Shown here piece by piece: positions 50,924-57,193 of a stretch of 57,193 bases of DNA. This DNA comes from Pseudomonas fragi (lineage in GTDB: Bacteria > Pseudomonadota > Gammaproteobacteria > Pseudomonadales > Pseudomonadaceae). Both the position numbers and the translations under genes were made by a program. The stretch spans positions 1 to 57,193 of the forward strand of contig NZ_NQKQ01000033.1 of NCBI RefSeq assembly GCF_002269505.1, in the 5' to 3' direction. A model generated the notes under the pieces. It was not told the DNA's origin, ran no database searches, and was given only the letters and a program-made list of their open reading frames with translations. Within the stretch, counting starts at the first letter, position 1. Each line of letters begins with the position of its first letter.

Positions 50924-51636
50924 TGAGAGGTCACCCCGGGTGTGAACAGGTAACCGACATTGCGCACGGTGCGAATCATCTCGACCCCTTTGCTGTCGAA
51001 CTCCAGCTTGCGTCGCAAACGGCTGACCTGTACGTCGATGCTGCGATCGAACGCGTCATGGCCGGCGCCACGAGCCAGATCCAGCAACAGTTCGCGAGTC
51101 AGAATGCGCTGAGGATGTTCGACAAACACCAGCAACAAATCGAACTCTCCTGCAGACAAGGGAATCATCACCTGATCCGGGGAACGCAGTTCGCGGCGGG
51201 TAAGGTCCAGTTGCCAGCCCGCAAATTTCATCAGTGGCCGCGGCACCTGCCCGGCAGAGGGCTGCCCCTGCCCGGCCCGGCGCAACACGGCACGCACTCT
51301 GGCCAACAGTTCCCGTGCATCAAAAGGCTTGCTCAGATAATCATCGGCGCCCATTTCCAGCCCTACCACGCGGTCACTCAGCTCACCCATGGCAGTCAAC
51401 ATGATCACGGGCGTAGGGTATTGCTGACGCAAGCGCTGGCACAGCATCAAGCCATTCTCGCCGGGCAACATCAGGTCAAGAATGATCAGGTCCGGTGGCT
51501 GCAGCGCCATCGCCGCCCACAGTGACGTGCCATCAGTGGCCACCGCCACCGAATATCCATGTTGCAGAAAAAATTTCTTCAGGAGCGCAAGGACCTCAAG
51601 GTCATCGTCCACGATCAAAAGGCTGCTCACCGGCAC
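50920..51636 (-). CDS. OmpR-family response regulator
   Basis: 238 residues. Receiver domain with acidic pocket VDDDLEVLALL, phospho-Asp54 in LIILDLMLPGENG and Lys in YLSKPFDARELLARVRAVLRR. The C-terminal winged helix has LSAGEFDLLLVFVEHPQRILTRELLLDLARG and VQVSRLRRKLE. First gene of the two-gene operon with the kinase. Confidence 0.94.
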   Translation of the reverse strand: MPVSSLLIVDDDLEVLALLKKFFLQHGYSVAVATDGTSLWAAMALQPPDLIILDLMLPGENGLMLCQRLRQQYPTPVIMLTAMGELSDRVVGLEMGADDYLSKPFDARELLARVRAVLRRAGQGQPSAGQVPRPLMKFAGWQLDLTRRELRSPDQVMIPLSAGEFDLLLVFVEHPQRILTRELLLDLARGAGHDAFDRSIDVQVSRLRRKLEFDSKGVEMIRTVRNVGYLFTPGVTSQ

Positions 51637-51802
51637 GTACCGCTTAAGGTCTGTAAGGCCTCATATCTAAAACTATTCAGCGCGCTGCGTCATATATTTC
51701 AACCTGGCAACAAAGTGACACCGCGGTAAAAAAGCAGACATATCCGCGCAAGACGTCAATGGGAGGATCAACCTTCTTCCCTGCCACGAATTTTTGTAAC
51801 CC

Positions 51803-52060
51803 ATGCCTTGTGAAAACCCGTCCATGATCCTGGAACAGCGGCTGGTAAAACGCGCCAACGCCGCCCTGCACTGTCGCGAAACAAGCCTGCGCCTGTCGGA
51901 CGAGGGCGATGAGCTGGTACTGAGCCGTTATATCGAGCATTACAGCCAAGAAGGCGTGCAATGGGTCGAGAGCAAACATCGGGTGCGGGTCAGCGCATTG
52001 CTCAAATGGATGATCAGCCATGGCGAATCCCAAACCCTGAGCCAGGATAAAGAGTGCTAG
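51803..52060 (+). CDS. Small conserved hypothetical protein
   Basis: 85 residues from ATG 51803. An alternative ATG at 51824 (MILEQRLVKRAN) matches the apparent conserved core better, but neither has a clear ribosome site. Charged helix then LRLSDEGDELVLSRYIEHYSQEGVQWVESKHRVRVSALLKWMI, a beta-hairpin and helix. Soluble. No function recognised. Confidence 0.65.
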   Translation: MPCENPSMILEQRLVKRANAALHCRETSLRLSDEGDELVLSRYIEHYSQEGVQWVESKHRVRVSALLKWMISHGESQTLSQDKEC

Positions 52061-52126
52061 CCAGTTGGTGAGCCCACCCCGTTGCGCTTAGCATGGTGCT
52101 CTACAGTCCAGCCCACAGGAACGGCC

Positions 52127-52690
52127 ATGCCCCTAGTCAAAGCCAATGCGGCACTGATCATCATCGACATGCAAAAAGGAATGACCGACCCCGGGCTTGG
52201 CCGCAGAAACAACCCCCGTGCCGAGCTCAACGTTCAGCGACTGCTGGAGACATGGAGGCAATTACAACGGCCCTTGGTCCATGTCCGGCATATCTCCCGC
52301 AGCCCCGCTTCCGTGTTCTGGCCCGGCCAGCCAGGCTGCGAGTTTCAGCAGGCACTGGCCCCGTTTGAGCCAGAGCACGTGGTCGAAAAGAATGTCCCCG
52401 ATGCATTTGCCAACACAGGCCTGGAACGCTGGCTGCACGCGCGTGGGATCAAGCAGTTAGTGATCGCAGGCGTGATCACCAACAACTCCGTGGAGTCCAC
52501 AGTACGTTCAGCAGGTTGCTTGGGCTTTGATGTGATCGTGGCGTCGGACGCCTGCTACACGTTTGACCAGAAAGATCTGAATGGCCGCCTCTGGCCTGCC
52601 GAGGATGTGCACGCATTGTCGCTTGCCAACATGGCGATGGATTACGCCAGGGTTCGAGACGTCAATCAGATACTTGCACCACAGGACTAA
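52127..52690 (+). CDS. Isochorismatase-family hydrolase with Cys-to-Ser change
   Basis: 187 residues starting MPLVKANAALIIIDMQKGMTD, with AGGAAC before ATG 52127. The fold signature is complete: Asp14 in IIDMQ and Lys88 in VEKNVPDAF. The usual catalytic Cys of the ITxxCVxxT motif is Ser121 here (GVITNNSVESTVRSAG). Family members with Cys hydrolyse amides such as nicotinamide or carbamoyl compounds. The Ser form may use different chemistry or be a distinct subfamily. Ends at a hairpin (52698-52721). Confidence 0.85.
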   Translation: MPLVKANAALIIIDMQKGMTDPGLGRRNNPRAELNVQRLLETWRQLQRPLVHVRHISRSPASVFWPGQPGCEFQQALAPFEPEHVVEKNVPDAFANTGLERWLHARGIKQLVIAGVITNNSVESTVRSAGCLGFDVIVASDACYTFDQKDLNGRLWPAEDVHALSLANMAMDYARVRDVNQILAPQD

Positions 52691-52697
52691 GAAAGGA

Positions 52698-52721
52698 GGC
52701 CGCCGGATCTGTATCCGGCGG
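52698..52721. terminator. Hairpin between convergent genes
   Basis: GCCGCCGGAT and ATCCGGCGGC form a perfect 10-bp stem with a CTGT loop eight bases after the hydrolase stop and ten before the leftward membrane-protein stop. No U tract, but position suits a shared terminator. Confidence 0.55.
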
Positions 52722-52730
52722 CAGTCGAGG

Positions 52731-53819
52731 TCAGGAAACGGCGTCCAGCGCGGCTTTTTGTGCCTTGGATACCGAACGGCTGCGCAGCCAGTTGAAGCAA
52801 ATGGCGAGGATCAGCGCAAAGCCGACGTAGCCCAGCAGTGGATACACGGTGCCCACCAACTTGCTGAACCCACCCAGGCTCAAGGCCAGGCCGACACAAA
52901 CGGTCACGGCACTGAACAACTTGAAACGGCCCGATTCAGGCTTGGCAAAGCGCGCACTGAAGGCAAAGAACATCCCTACCGCAGTGCTGTAGACCATGCA
53001 CACCAGTGCAATCGACATCACCACCGAGAGCAGTGGCGAGATGCGTCCGGCCAGTGCCAGGGACGGCATTTCAATACCCTGCAACTGATTGATATTGGCA
53101 AACAGACCGATGTTCAACAACAGGATCAGGGCACCCAGACCAAGCCCGCCGAGCACACCACCGAGAGCAGCCGCCTTGGGTTGTTTGGTCATGCCACCGA
53201 TCACTGCCAGCATCGGGAAACCTACCGCGATATTGAACGAAGCGTAGAGCAAGGCGCCGACAAACCAGTTGCCAGTGACCGTCTCGTTGTTCTCGCGGGC
53301 AACCGCGTCCAGAGTCTCGATTGGAGCGTTGTAGCTGAAGATCGAGTAGGTCGTGATGATTAGCACCATCGCCAGCAGAAAAGGCATTACCGCGCTGATC
53401 AGATCAATGATGCGCTTGACGTTCATGCACAGCGTGGCGATCACCAGCACGGTCATCAATACACCGCCAAACAAAGGGGGCAGATCGTATTGCTGGGCAA
53501 AGATCGAACCGCTACCGGCGAGCATCACCACCCCGACCCCGTACAGGAAGAACGACAGCACCACATCGACAACCCAGCCCACACGCGCACCGAACAGGGC
53601 GTAGAGGACTTCCTTGTGCGAATTGGCCTGCATCTTCGAACTCATGCGGGCGATCTGCATACCGAGGAAAGCAAACATCAAACCGCTCACCAGAGTGCCC
53701 AGGATGCCTATAAGCCCATAGCCGGTGAAAAACTGCAGCACCTCCTGCCCTGAGGCAAAGCCACCACCAATAACGACGGACATGTACGCAAGCGCAATCT
53801 GGATCGACTGTTTATTCAT
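52731..53819 (-). CDS. YkvI-like membrane transporter protein
   Basis: 362 residues starting MNKQSIQIALAYMSVVIGGGFASGQEVLQFF, with about ten hydrophobic segments. The broken first helix with GGGFASGQE is typical of YkvI-type proteins related to the APC/LeuT superfamily. Later SFNIAVGFPMLAVIGGMTK and VYSTAVGMFFAFSARFA. Substrate unknown. The start at 53819 is chosen over in-frame ATGs upstream because homology appears to begin there. The ribosome site is weak. Confidence 0.82.
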   Translation of the reverse strand: MNKQSIQIALAYMSVVIGGGFASGQEVLQFFTGYGLIGILGTLVSGLMFAFLGMQIARMSSKMQANSHKEVLYALFGARVGWVVDVVLSFFLYGVGVVMLAGSGSIFAQQYDLPPLFGGVLMTVLVIATLCMNVKRIIDLISAVMPFLLAMVLIITTYSIFSYNAPIETLDAVARENNETVTGNWFVGALLYASFNIAVGFPMLAVIGGMTKQPKAAALGGVLGGLGLGALILLLNIGLFANINQLQGIEMPSLALAGRISPLLSVVMSIALVCMVYSTAVGMFFAFSARFAKPESGRFKLFSAVTVCVGLALSLGGFSKLVGTVYPLLGYVGFALILAICFNWLRSRSVSKAQKAALDAVS

Positions 53820-54489
53820 TACACTATTTCTCATTCTTAGACTTATTAGGTGCAGGAAACGAGAAGACGCGGACACCCCCTCATTTACGCAGGGTGGCTA
53901 TCGCCAGGGCCGTTCAGTCAGGCAGCGTGATTGGCTGGACGGCACAGGTACGTAGACACCGCGGGCAGTATAGGAAGTGTTGCGCAGGTAATTTCACCAT
54001 ATACACAACCAAATTCAGCTAAAACGTCATGCTACGAAGGATTTCCCCTATCAATTATCCCGCGATAGGCATTTTTGACCGCAAAATCACAAGAAACATT
54101 TAGATACATACTTATTATTACAAATCAGTCACTTAGCTTATTTCCGCGGGTGCTTCTGCGCATGTTCCCCCGGGCTTCGTGTGCAAGAGCCAGAAATACC
54201 CATAAAGACCGCAAGGATGGAAGAGTCCTTGTTGGCGGGTGATCAATCTGGATATTCCTGACCAATAATACGCAATGATGGAAAGAGATAATTACGACAC
54301 ACATAACCCATGCCACAAGCCAAATCCTGCACAAACAAAAAAAGAAACGCACCACATAAACAACAGAAAAAAACTACATACCCTGCCAACCCCACAGACA
54401 TATTGTTTTTGCAAAGTACTTAAAGCACAAACAACTAAAAACGTCTGACCCCCACAGCAACCAAACCTCATATTCCAGGAGCTTAATTG
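53820..54489. other. Long low-GC spacer without a convincing gene
   Basis: These 670 bases lie between the leftward YkvI-like gene and the rightward cupin gene. GC drops strongly from about 53990. The stretch 54300-54480 is dominated by A and C on the plus strand. A 76-codon minus frame at 54125-54355 lacks a ribosome site and protein-like composition. The cupin gene's CCAGGAG ribosome site is at 54475-54481. Composition suggests transferred DNA. Confidence 0.5.
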
Positions 54490-54891
54490 ATGAAAGGCCC
54501 ATTCCCAGCAATCTTTATATTGATCGCAACTCTCTGGACGGGAACTGCCATCGCAGACTTGCCAGTACTCTCGACGGCAAATAATTCTGATGTTTTACAA
54601 AGAATCGACATGCCTGATCCCCACTATCAGATGGGCTTGCAAAAAGCCGTACTCGCTCCAAACGAAGTTAAAGTTCGACATATGCATACCGGACCAGAAG
54701 TCGTTTATGTGCTTAGCGGCGAAATCATCATTACAATGGATGGGCAGCCTGAAAAGCGAATGAAGGCAGGTGAAAGTTTTAAGTTCCTGGCATACGCCCC
54801 TCACATCAGCAAAGCGGGCCCGCAGGGCGCTACCGTCCTTGCCACCTGGGTAGTAGAAAAAGGAAAGAGTCTTTCTGTTCCGGCACCATAA
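54490..54891 (+). CDS. Exported cupin-domain protein
   Basis: 133 residues from ATG 54490 behind CAGGAG. Signal peptide MKGPFPAIFILIATLWTGTAIA. A single cupin barrel with motif 1 as RHMHTGPEVVYVLSGE (His-x-His and Glu metal ligands) and motif 2 as GESFKFLAYAPHISKAG (third His). It probably binds a metal in the periplasm. Enzymatic role unknown. The gene is lower in GC than the core genes of the window. Confidence 0.8.
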   Translation: MKGPFPAIFILIATLWTGTAIADLPVLSTANNSDVLQRIDMPDPHYQMGLQKAVLAPNEVKVRHMHTGPEVVYVLSGEIIITMDGQPEKRMKAGESFKFLAYAPHISKAGPQGATVLATWVVEKGKSLSVPAP

Positions 54892-55046
54892 TCCAGCAAC
54901 AGCGAACCATACCGGACAGCATCTTGCATGGGTAGAATGAGGCAGATCGGGGGGCAGGCTATACTTCTCATGGCCAAGTTGCTGAGAAAAACACAATGGA
55001 CCCGCACGCTCATTGATGGCACTGCTCCCCCAGACCTTAATCAGCG

Positions 55047-55940
55047 TCAACCAGCAGCCACAAAGTCCGCAACCTTTAATCTGGAACGCACATCCAAAAA
55101 CCAAAGACTCAGCTGCGAATCGAAATCCCGGGCGATTTGATCTGCTGCATGCAGCGCCTCAACAACCTTTTCCCTGTTGCCCTGCCCTTGGTAAGCTTTA
55201 GAAACCTCAAGCAGCAAGAAAGCCCTGTCCACATCCTCCACCCCGTTCGACTCGATAATAGCCAGCGCCTTGTCAGCTACATCCAGTGCCCTCTGCCACT
55301 GAGCGAAACGGTTAAAAGTCAACGCACACAAATACAGGCTCCGCTCATGGTTCAACCAGGTTCCAAACTGCATCCAGAGCCGTTCACACGCAACAGCCGC
55401 ATCAATAATGACTTTTTGTTGGGACTGCTCGTCATCCTGAAGACGGGGGTCATCAATCAGTTTGGAAATAATGTTATTCAAGGCTGCTGCCGCACCTTTA
55501 CCCACTGGCGAACTCGACGGTAACCCCAGCAGGGCGACGTAGCCTTCCAGTACGCTTATCGACTGAGCTATATCCACAGAACCCTGCAGACTTTGTACGC
55601 ACAGCAAACCAACAAGCACCTTGGCTTCTACTAAAGATATTCCTGCAAGCTCAGCGTACTCACGTTCGGCAGCAAAAGCGTGCACGGGGCGCGCAGAACA
55701 GTAGGCCGTACAGGCCAGAAACTTGAAATAAATGGCTGAACATTCCCACCTGTTGGATAAAAGCAAATCAAAAGCGCTTGCCCAGTCAGAGAGCAACTCT
55801 CCAACCACATGATTGACCAGCCAGATGAAGTCATTTTTCTGCTTGTCATCCAGGTCATTGAAAATAATTGTCTTTAATAAAACAGCCGCCAGCTCTGGAG
55901 CTTCATCATGAACATCCAGAGCTCTTTGCAAAGAGGACAT
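55047..55940 (-). CDS. Unknown helical-repeat (TPR-like) protein
   Basis: 297 residues, almost all helix, no signal peptide or membrane segment. The C-terminal third shows paired helices resembling tetratricopeptide repeats: FNRFAQWQRALDVADKALAIIE, then DRAFLLLEVSKAYQGQGNREKVVEALHAADQI. A protein-protein interaction scaffold is likely. CAGGTGC lies before ATG 55940. It stands alone in low-GC surroundings, so it may be horizontally acquired. No family recognised. Confidence 0.7.
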   Translation of the reverse strand: MSSLQRALDVHDEAPELAAVLLKTIIFNDLDDKQKNDFIWLVNHVVGELLSDWASAFDLLLSNRWECSAIYFKFLACTAYCSARPVHAFAAEREYAELAGISLVEAKVLVGLLCVQSLQGSVDIAQSISVLEGYVALLGLPSSSPVGKGAAAALNNIISKLIDDPRLQDDEQSQQKVIIDAAVACERLWMQFGTWLNHERSLYLCALTFNRFAQWQRALDVADKALAIIESNGVEDVDRAFLLLEVSKAYQGQGNREKVVEALHAADQIARDFDSQLSLWFLDVRSRLKVADFVAAG

Positions 55941-56306
55941 ATAAGCACCTGACTAATAACAAAACGGCTTCAGACAATCCACAAACAAGCCCATGCAACA
56001 CACCAACCACAGACCTGCTTACCCACCAAAACATCGACACGCTAGAAGAGCATCAAGCGACTGTCAATACAAAACTAAAGAGCCCATATATGGGCACTGA
56101 TACTGCAAAAGCATCATTTAAGTGCACACATCGGTTATAAACATCTTCAAATACCGCCCCCCCTACTCTTGCCAAAAACCCAACAAGAAACACAGGGTCT
56201 TGCGGGTTTTGCCACGATTGAAATACGTCATTGAAGGGCAGCCGGGTGTCACCACGCACCCTGCACCTGCTTGCCAACGTGCTGCCACGCAGCTACTGTC
56301 AGCTCC
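55941..56306. other. A/C-rich spacer upstream of the threonine-codon leader
   Basis: No gene is convincing in these 366 bases. The part 55960-56110 is strongly A/C biased on the plus strand. A hairpin AAAACCC...GGGTTTT at 56175-56210 with inner CAAGA/TCTTG pairing resembles a terminator in either direction. The promoter for the leader RNA must lie between about 56210 and 56300 but could not be identified by eye. Confidence 0.45.
56175..56210. terminator. Terminator-like hairpin
   Basis: AAAACCC (56175-56181) pairs with GGGTTTT (56204-56210), with inner pairing CAAGA/TCTTG. On the minus strand the stem is followed by TTTTT-type sequence. It separates the low-GC spacer from the leader-RNA region. 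Confidence 0.5.
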
Positions 56307-56366
56307 ATGAATCAAATACGAGTTGCCTTGACCACGACTACCACGACCGCCAGAGGCGGGTCGTGA
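56307..56366 (+). CDS. Threonine-rich leader peptide
   Basis: ATG 56307 to TGA 56364-56366 encodes MNQIRVALTTTTTTARGGS, 19 residues with six consecutive Thr codons (ACC ACG ACT ACC ACG ACC). Length, Thr run and position just upstream of a terminator match leader peptides such as ThrL of enterobacteria. The ribosome site is weak, as is often the case. Stalling on the Thr codons when Thr-tRNA is scarce would favour the antiterminator described in the next entry. Translation is inferred, not shown. Confidence 0.72.
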   Translation: MNQIRVALTTTTTTARGGS

Positions 56367-56432
56367 GAGGTGTCGTGAGCCAGTAACACGCGAACCTCAA
56401 AGGCCCGCCAGTGATGGACAGGGCCTTTTTTT
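56342..56432 (+). promoter_or_regulatory. Threonine attenuator (pause, antiterminator, terminator)
   Basis: Three alternative RNA structures are visible. Pause hairpin: CACGACCGCC (56342-56351) with GGCGGGTCGTG (56355-56365), inside the Thr and Gly codons. Antiterminator: GGCGGG (56355-56360) with CCCGCC (56404-56409). Terminator: AAAGGCCC (56399-56406) with GGGCCTTT (56421-56428), followed by seven Ts ending at 56432. The antiterminator uses the 5' arm of the terminator, so they exclude each other. This is classical attenuation logic controlling the hydrolase at 56472. Confidence 0.78.
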
Positions 56433-56471
56433 GTGCCCTTGTGTCACTGGCTAAACGCAAGGAAAAGCACC

Positions 56472-56990
56472 ATGTATGCACTGTTAATTCTCGACATGCA
56501 GGTTGGACTGCTGCATGGCCCGGACAAACCACAGGCTGGCGAGGCGCTGCTGGAGACGTTGAATTCATTGCTGAGCAAAGCCCGTATTGCACACGCACCT
56601 GTCTTTTTCGCCCGCCATATTGGCCCACCAGGGTCGCCGATTGAGCCGGGAAGCCCGCTGACACAACTGGTACCGGAACTGGTGCTACAAGGCGACGAAG
56701 TGATTTTCGAGAAAAGCCGCCCCAACGCCTTTGCCAGGACAGACCTGGCCGATCAGCTACAGGCTCTTGGCGTTGAGGGGGTAGTCATCACCGGCATGAA
56801 AACCCAATATTGTGTCGACAGCACCTGCCGTGCGGCACGAGACCTTGGGTTCGACACTGTACTGATTGCCGATGGCCATACCTGCAGCGATACCCCCGCG
56901 CTGAAGGCAGAGCAGATTATCGCTCATCACAATGCAACCCTGGCAGGGCCATTCTGTCGGGTCATCAACGCCGAGAACTGGGGGTTTTAG
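56472..56990 (+). CDS. Cysteine hydrolase, isochorismatase family
   Basis: 172 residues starting MYALLILDMQVGLLHG, with AAGGAAAAGCACC before ATG 56472. The catalytic triad is complete: Asp8 (LILDMQ), Lys81 (FEKSRPNAF) and Cys114 (GMKTQYCVDSTCRAARD), as in nicotinamidase-like and N-carbamoyl amidase-like members. It lies 40 bases after a threonine attenuator, so expression should rise when threonyl-tRNA is low. The substrate is unknown. No threonine pathway genes are adjacent. Confidence 0.88.
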   Translation: MYALLILDMQVGLLHGPDKPQAGEALLETLNSLLSKARIAHAPVFFARHIGPPGSPIEPGSPLTQLVPELVLQGDEVIFEKSRPNAFARTDLADQLQALGVEGVVITGMKTQYCVDSTCRAARDLGFDTVLIADGHTCSDTPALKAEQIIAHHNATLAGPFCRVINAENWGF

Positions 56991-57116
56991 CCTCTGTCGA
57001 CAGATCGGGCTGATCCAGGCTGATCTGTTGCTAAAACAATGAGTCACAGAGGTAAAAATCGAGTGCTAATACCTGTCGAGGCCGGCTGCATTCAAGACCT
57101 CTATGGAGATATACAG
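56991..57116. other. Spacer with nested inverted repeats before the right IS
   Basis: CCTCTGT (56991-56997) is inverse to ACAGAGG (57046-57052), and CAGATC (57001-57006) to GATCTG (57022-57027). They may form a branched structure downstream of the hydrolase gene. No gene is visible, and the IS begins at 57117. Confidence 0.4.
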
Positions 57117-57193
57117 TGAATCGCCCCGGGTTTCCTAGACACTCTCCAGGCTCGCTGCGTAACGCTTTTCAAACTCTACCGGTGACAGCTGAT
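57117..57193 (-). mobile_element. IS3-family insertion sequence, right end (partial)
   Basis: The terminal inverted repeat TGAATCGCCCC begins at 57117 and runs TAGACAC to 57142, matching the left-end IS at 23 of 26 positions. Behind it the minus strand carries the end of the transposase. Exactly 77 bases are present, the same as at the left end. The element continues outside the window. Confidence 0.82.
57135..57193 (-). CDS. IS3 transposase OrfB, C-terminal end (partial)
   Basis: The minus strand reads QLSPVEFEKRYAASLESV followed by TAG (57137-57135). The LSPVEFE...YAA ending is the usual C-terminus of IS3-family OrfB integrases, where the last residues lie just inside the terminal repeat. 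Only the last 18 codons are in the window. Confidence 0.82.
   Translation of the reverse strand, partial: QLSPVEFEKRYAASLESV

Noticed and set aside
54125..54355. 76-codon minus-strand frame in the AT-rich spacer
   Set aside because: Hydrophobic start but no ribosome site. Composition follows the base skew of the spacer. No homology recognised.
1..57193. CRISPR array
   Set aside because: No regularly spaced direct repeats of 24-40 bases were seen. The only short periodic repeat is the three-copy TTTTGCGC set.

Overview
The window is a chromosomal segment of a Pseudomonas species, probably of the P. fluorescens/P. fragi lineage. The evidence is gene order: thrS-infC-rpmI-rplT-pheS-pheT-ihfA-merR-tRNA-Pro, a bkdR/bkdA1A2B-lpdV locus, an rbs operon carrying an exported nucleoside hydrolase, lpxO, and Pseudomonas REP palindromes. 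Species cannot be fixed from sequence alone. Both ends carry exactly 77 bp of the termini of one IS3-family insertion sequence, in the same orientation, so the window looks like a complete assembly contig bounded by two copies of that IS.

Layout. 1-77: IS3 end. 78-3740: truncated integrative element or prophage remnant inserted at the 3' end of tRNA-Pro(GGG), with small unknown genes, a KilAC-like protein, a PrtN-family activator, excisionase and a lambda-type integrase. 3744-11186 (minus): tRNA-Pro and the translation/IHF cluster. 11551-13565: small genes, including a cold-shock protein and an I78-type inhibitor lipoprotein. 13583-20542 (minus): ribose/ribonucleoside operon (nucleoside hydrolase, rbsD, K, R, C, A, B) with a LacI-type palindrome upstream. 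20984-23181: periplasmic glutaminase-asparaginase, then a LexA-box-controlled DUF1654 protein plus endonuclease I. 23337-27541: GntR regulator, ADP-ribosylglycohydrolase-like enzyme, NCS1 permease and PfkB kinase, recalling E. coli yegTUVW. 27770-30642: lpxO, copC/copD and a histidine phosphatase. 30644-36317: branched-chain keto acid dehydrogenase with its Lrp-type regulator. 36478-38570: purine permease and a small HTH gene pair. 38727-43461 (minus): five-gene peptide/nickel-type ABC importer. 44258-49519: two DMT exporter/regulator pairs and an MFS transporter. 49553-51636 (minus): OmpR-type two-component system. 51803-57116: isochorismatase-family hydrolases, a YkvI-like membrane protein, a secreted cupin, an unknown helical protein and low-GC spacers.

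The most interesting signal is at 56307-56432. A 19-residue leader peptide with six consecutive threonine codons is followed by mutually exclusive pause, antiterminator and terminator hairpins. This is a textbook threonine attenuator, but it sits directly in front of a cysteine hydrolase (56472-56990) rather than threonine biosynthesis genes. Other points worth a second look are the SOS-type DUF1654-endA unit, the yeg-like nucleoside salvage cluster, a 15-bp intrinsic terminator directly ahead of the pheS ribosome binding site, REP-like palindromes that supply stop codons, and helically phased TTTTGCGC repeats beside the integrase.
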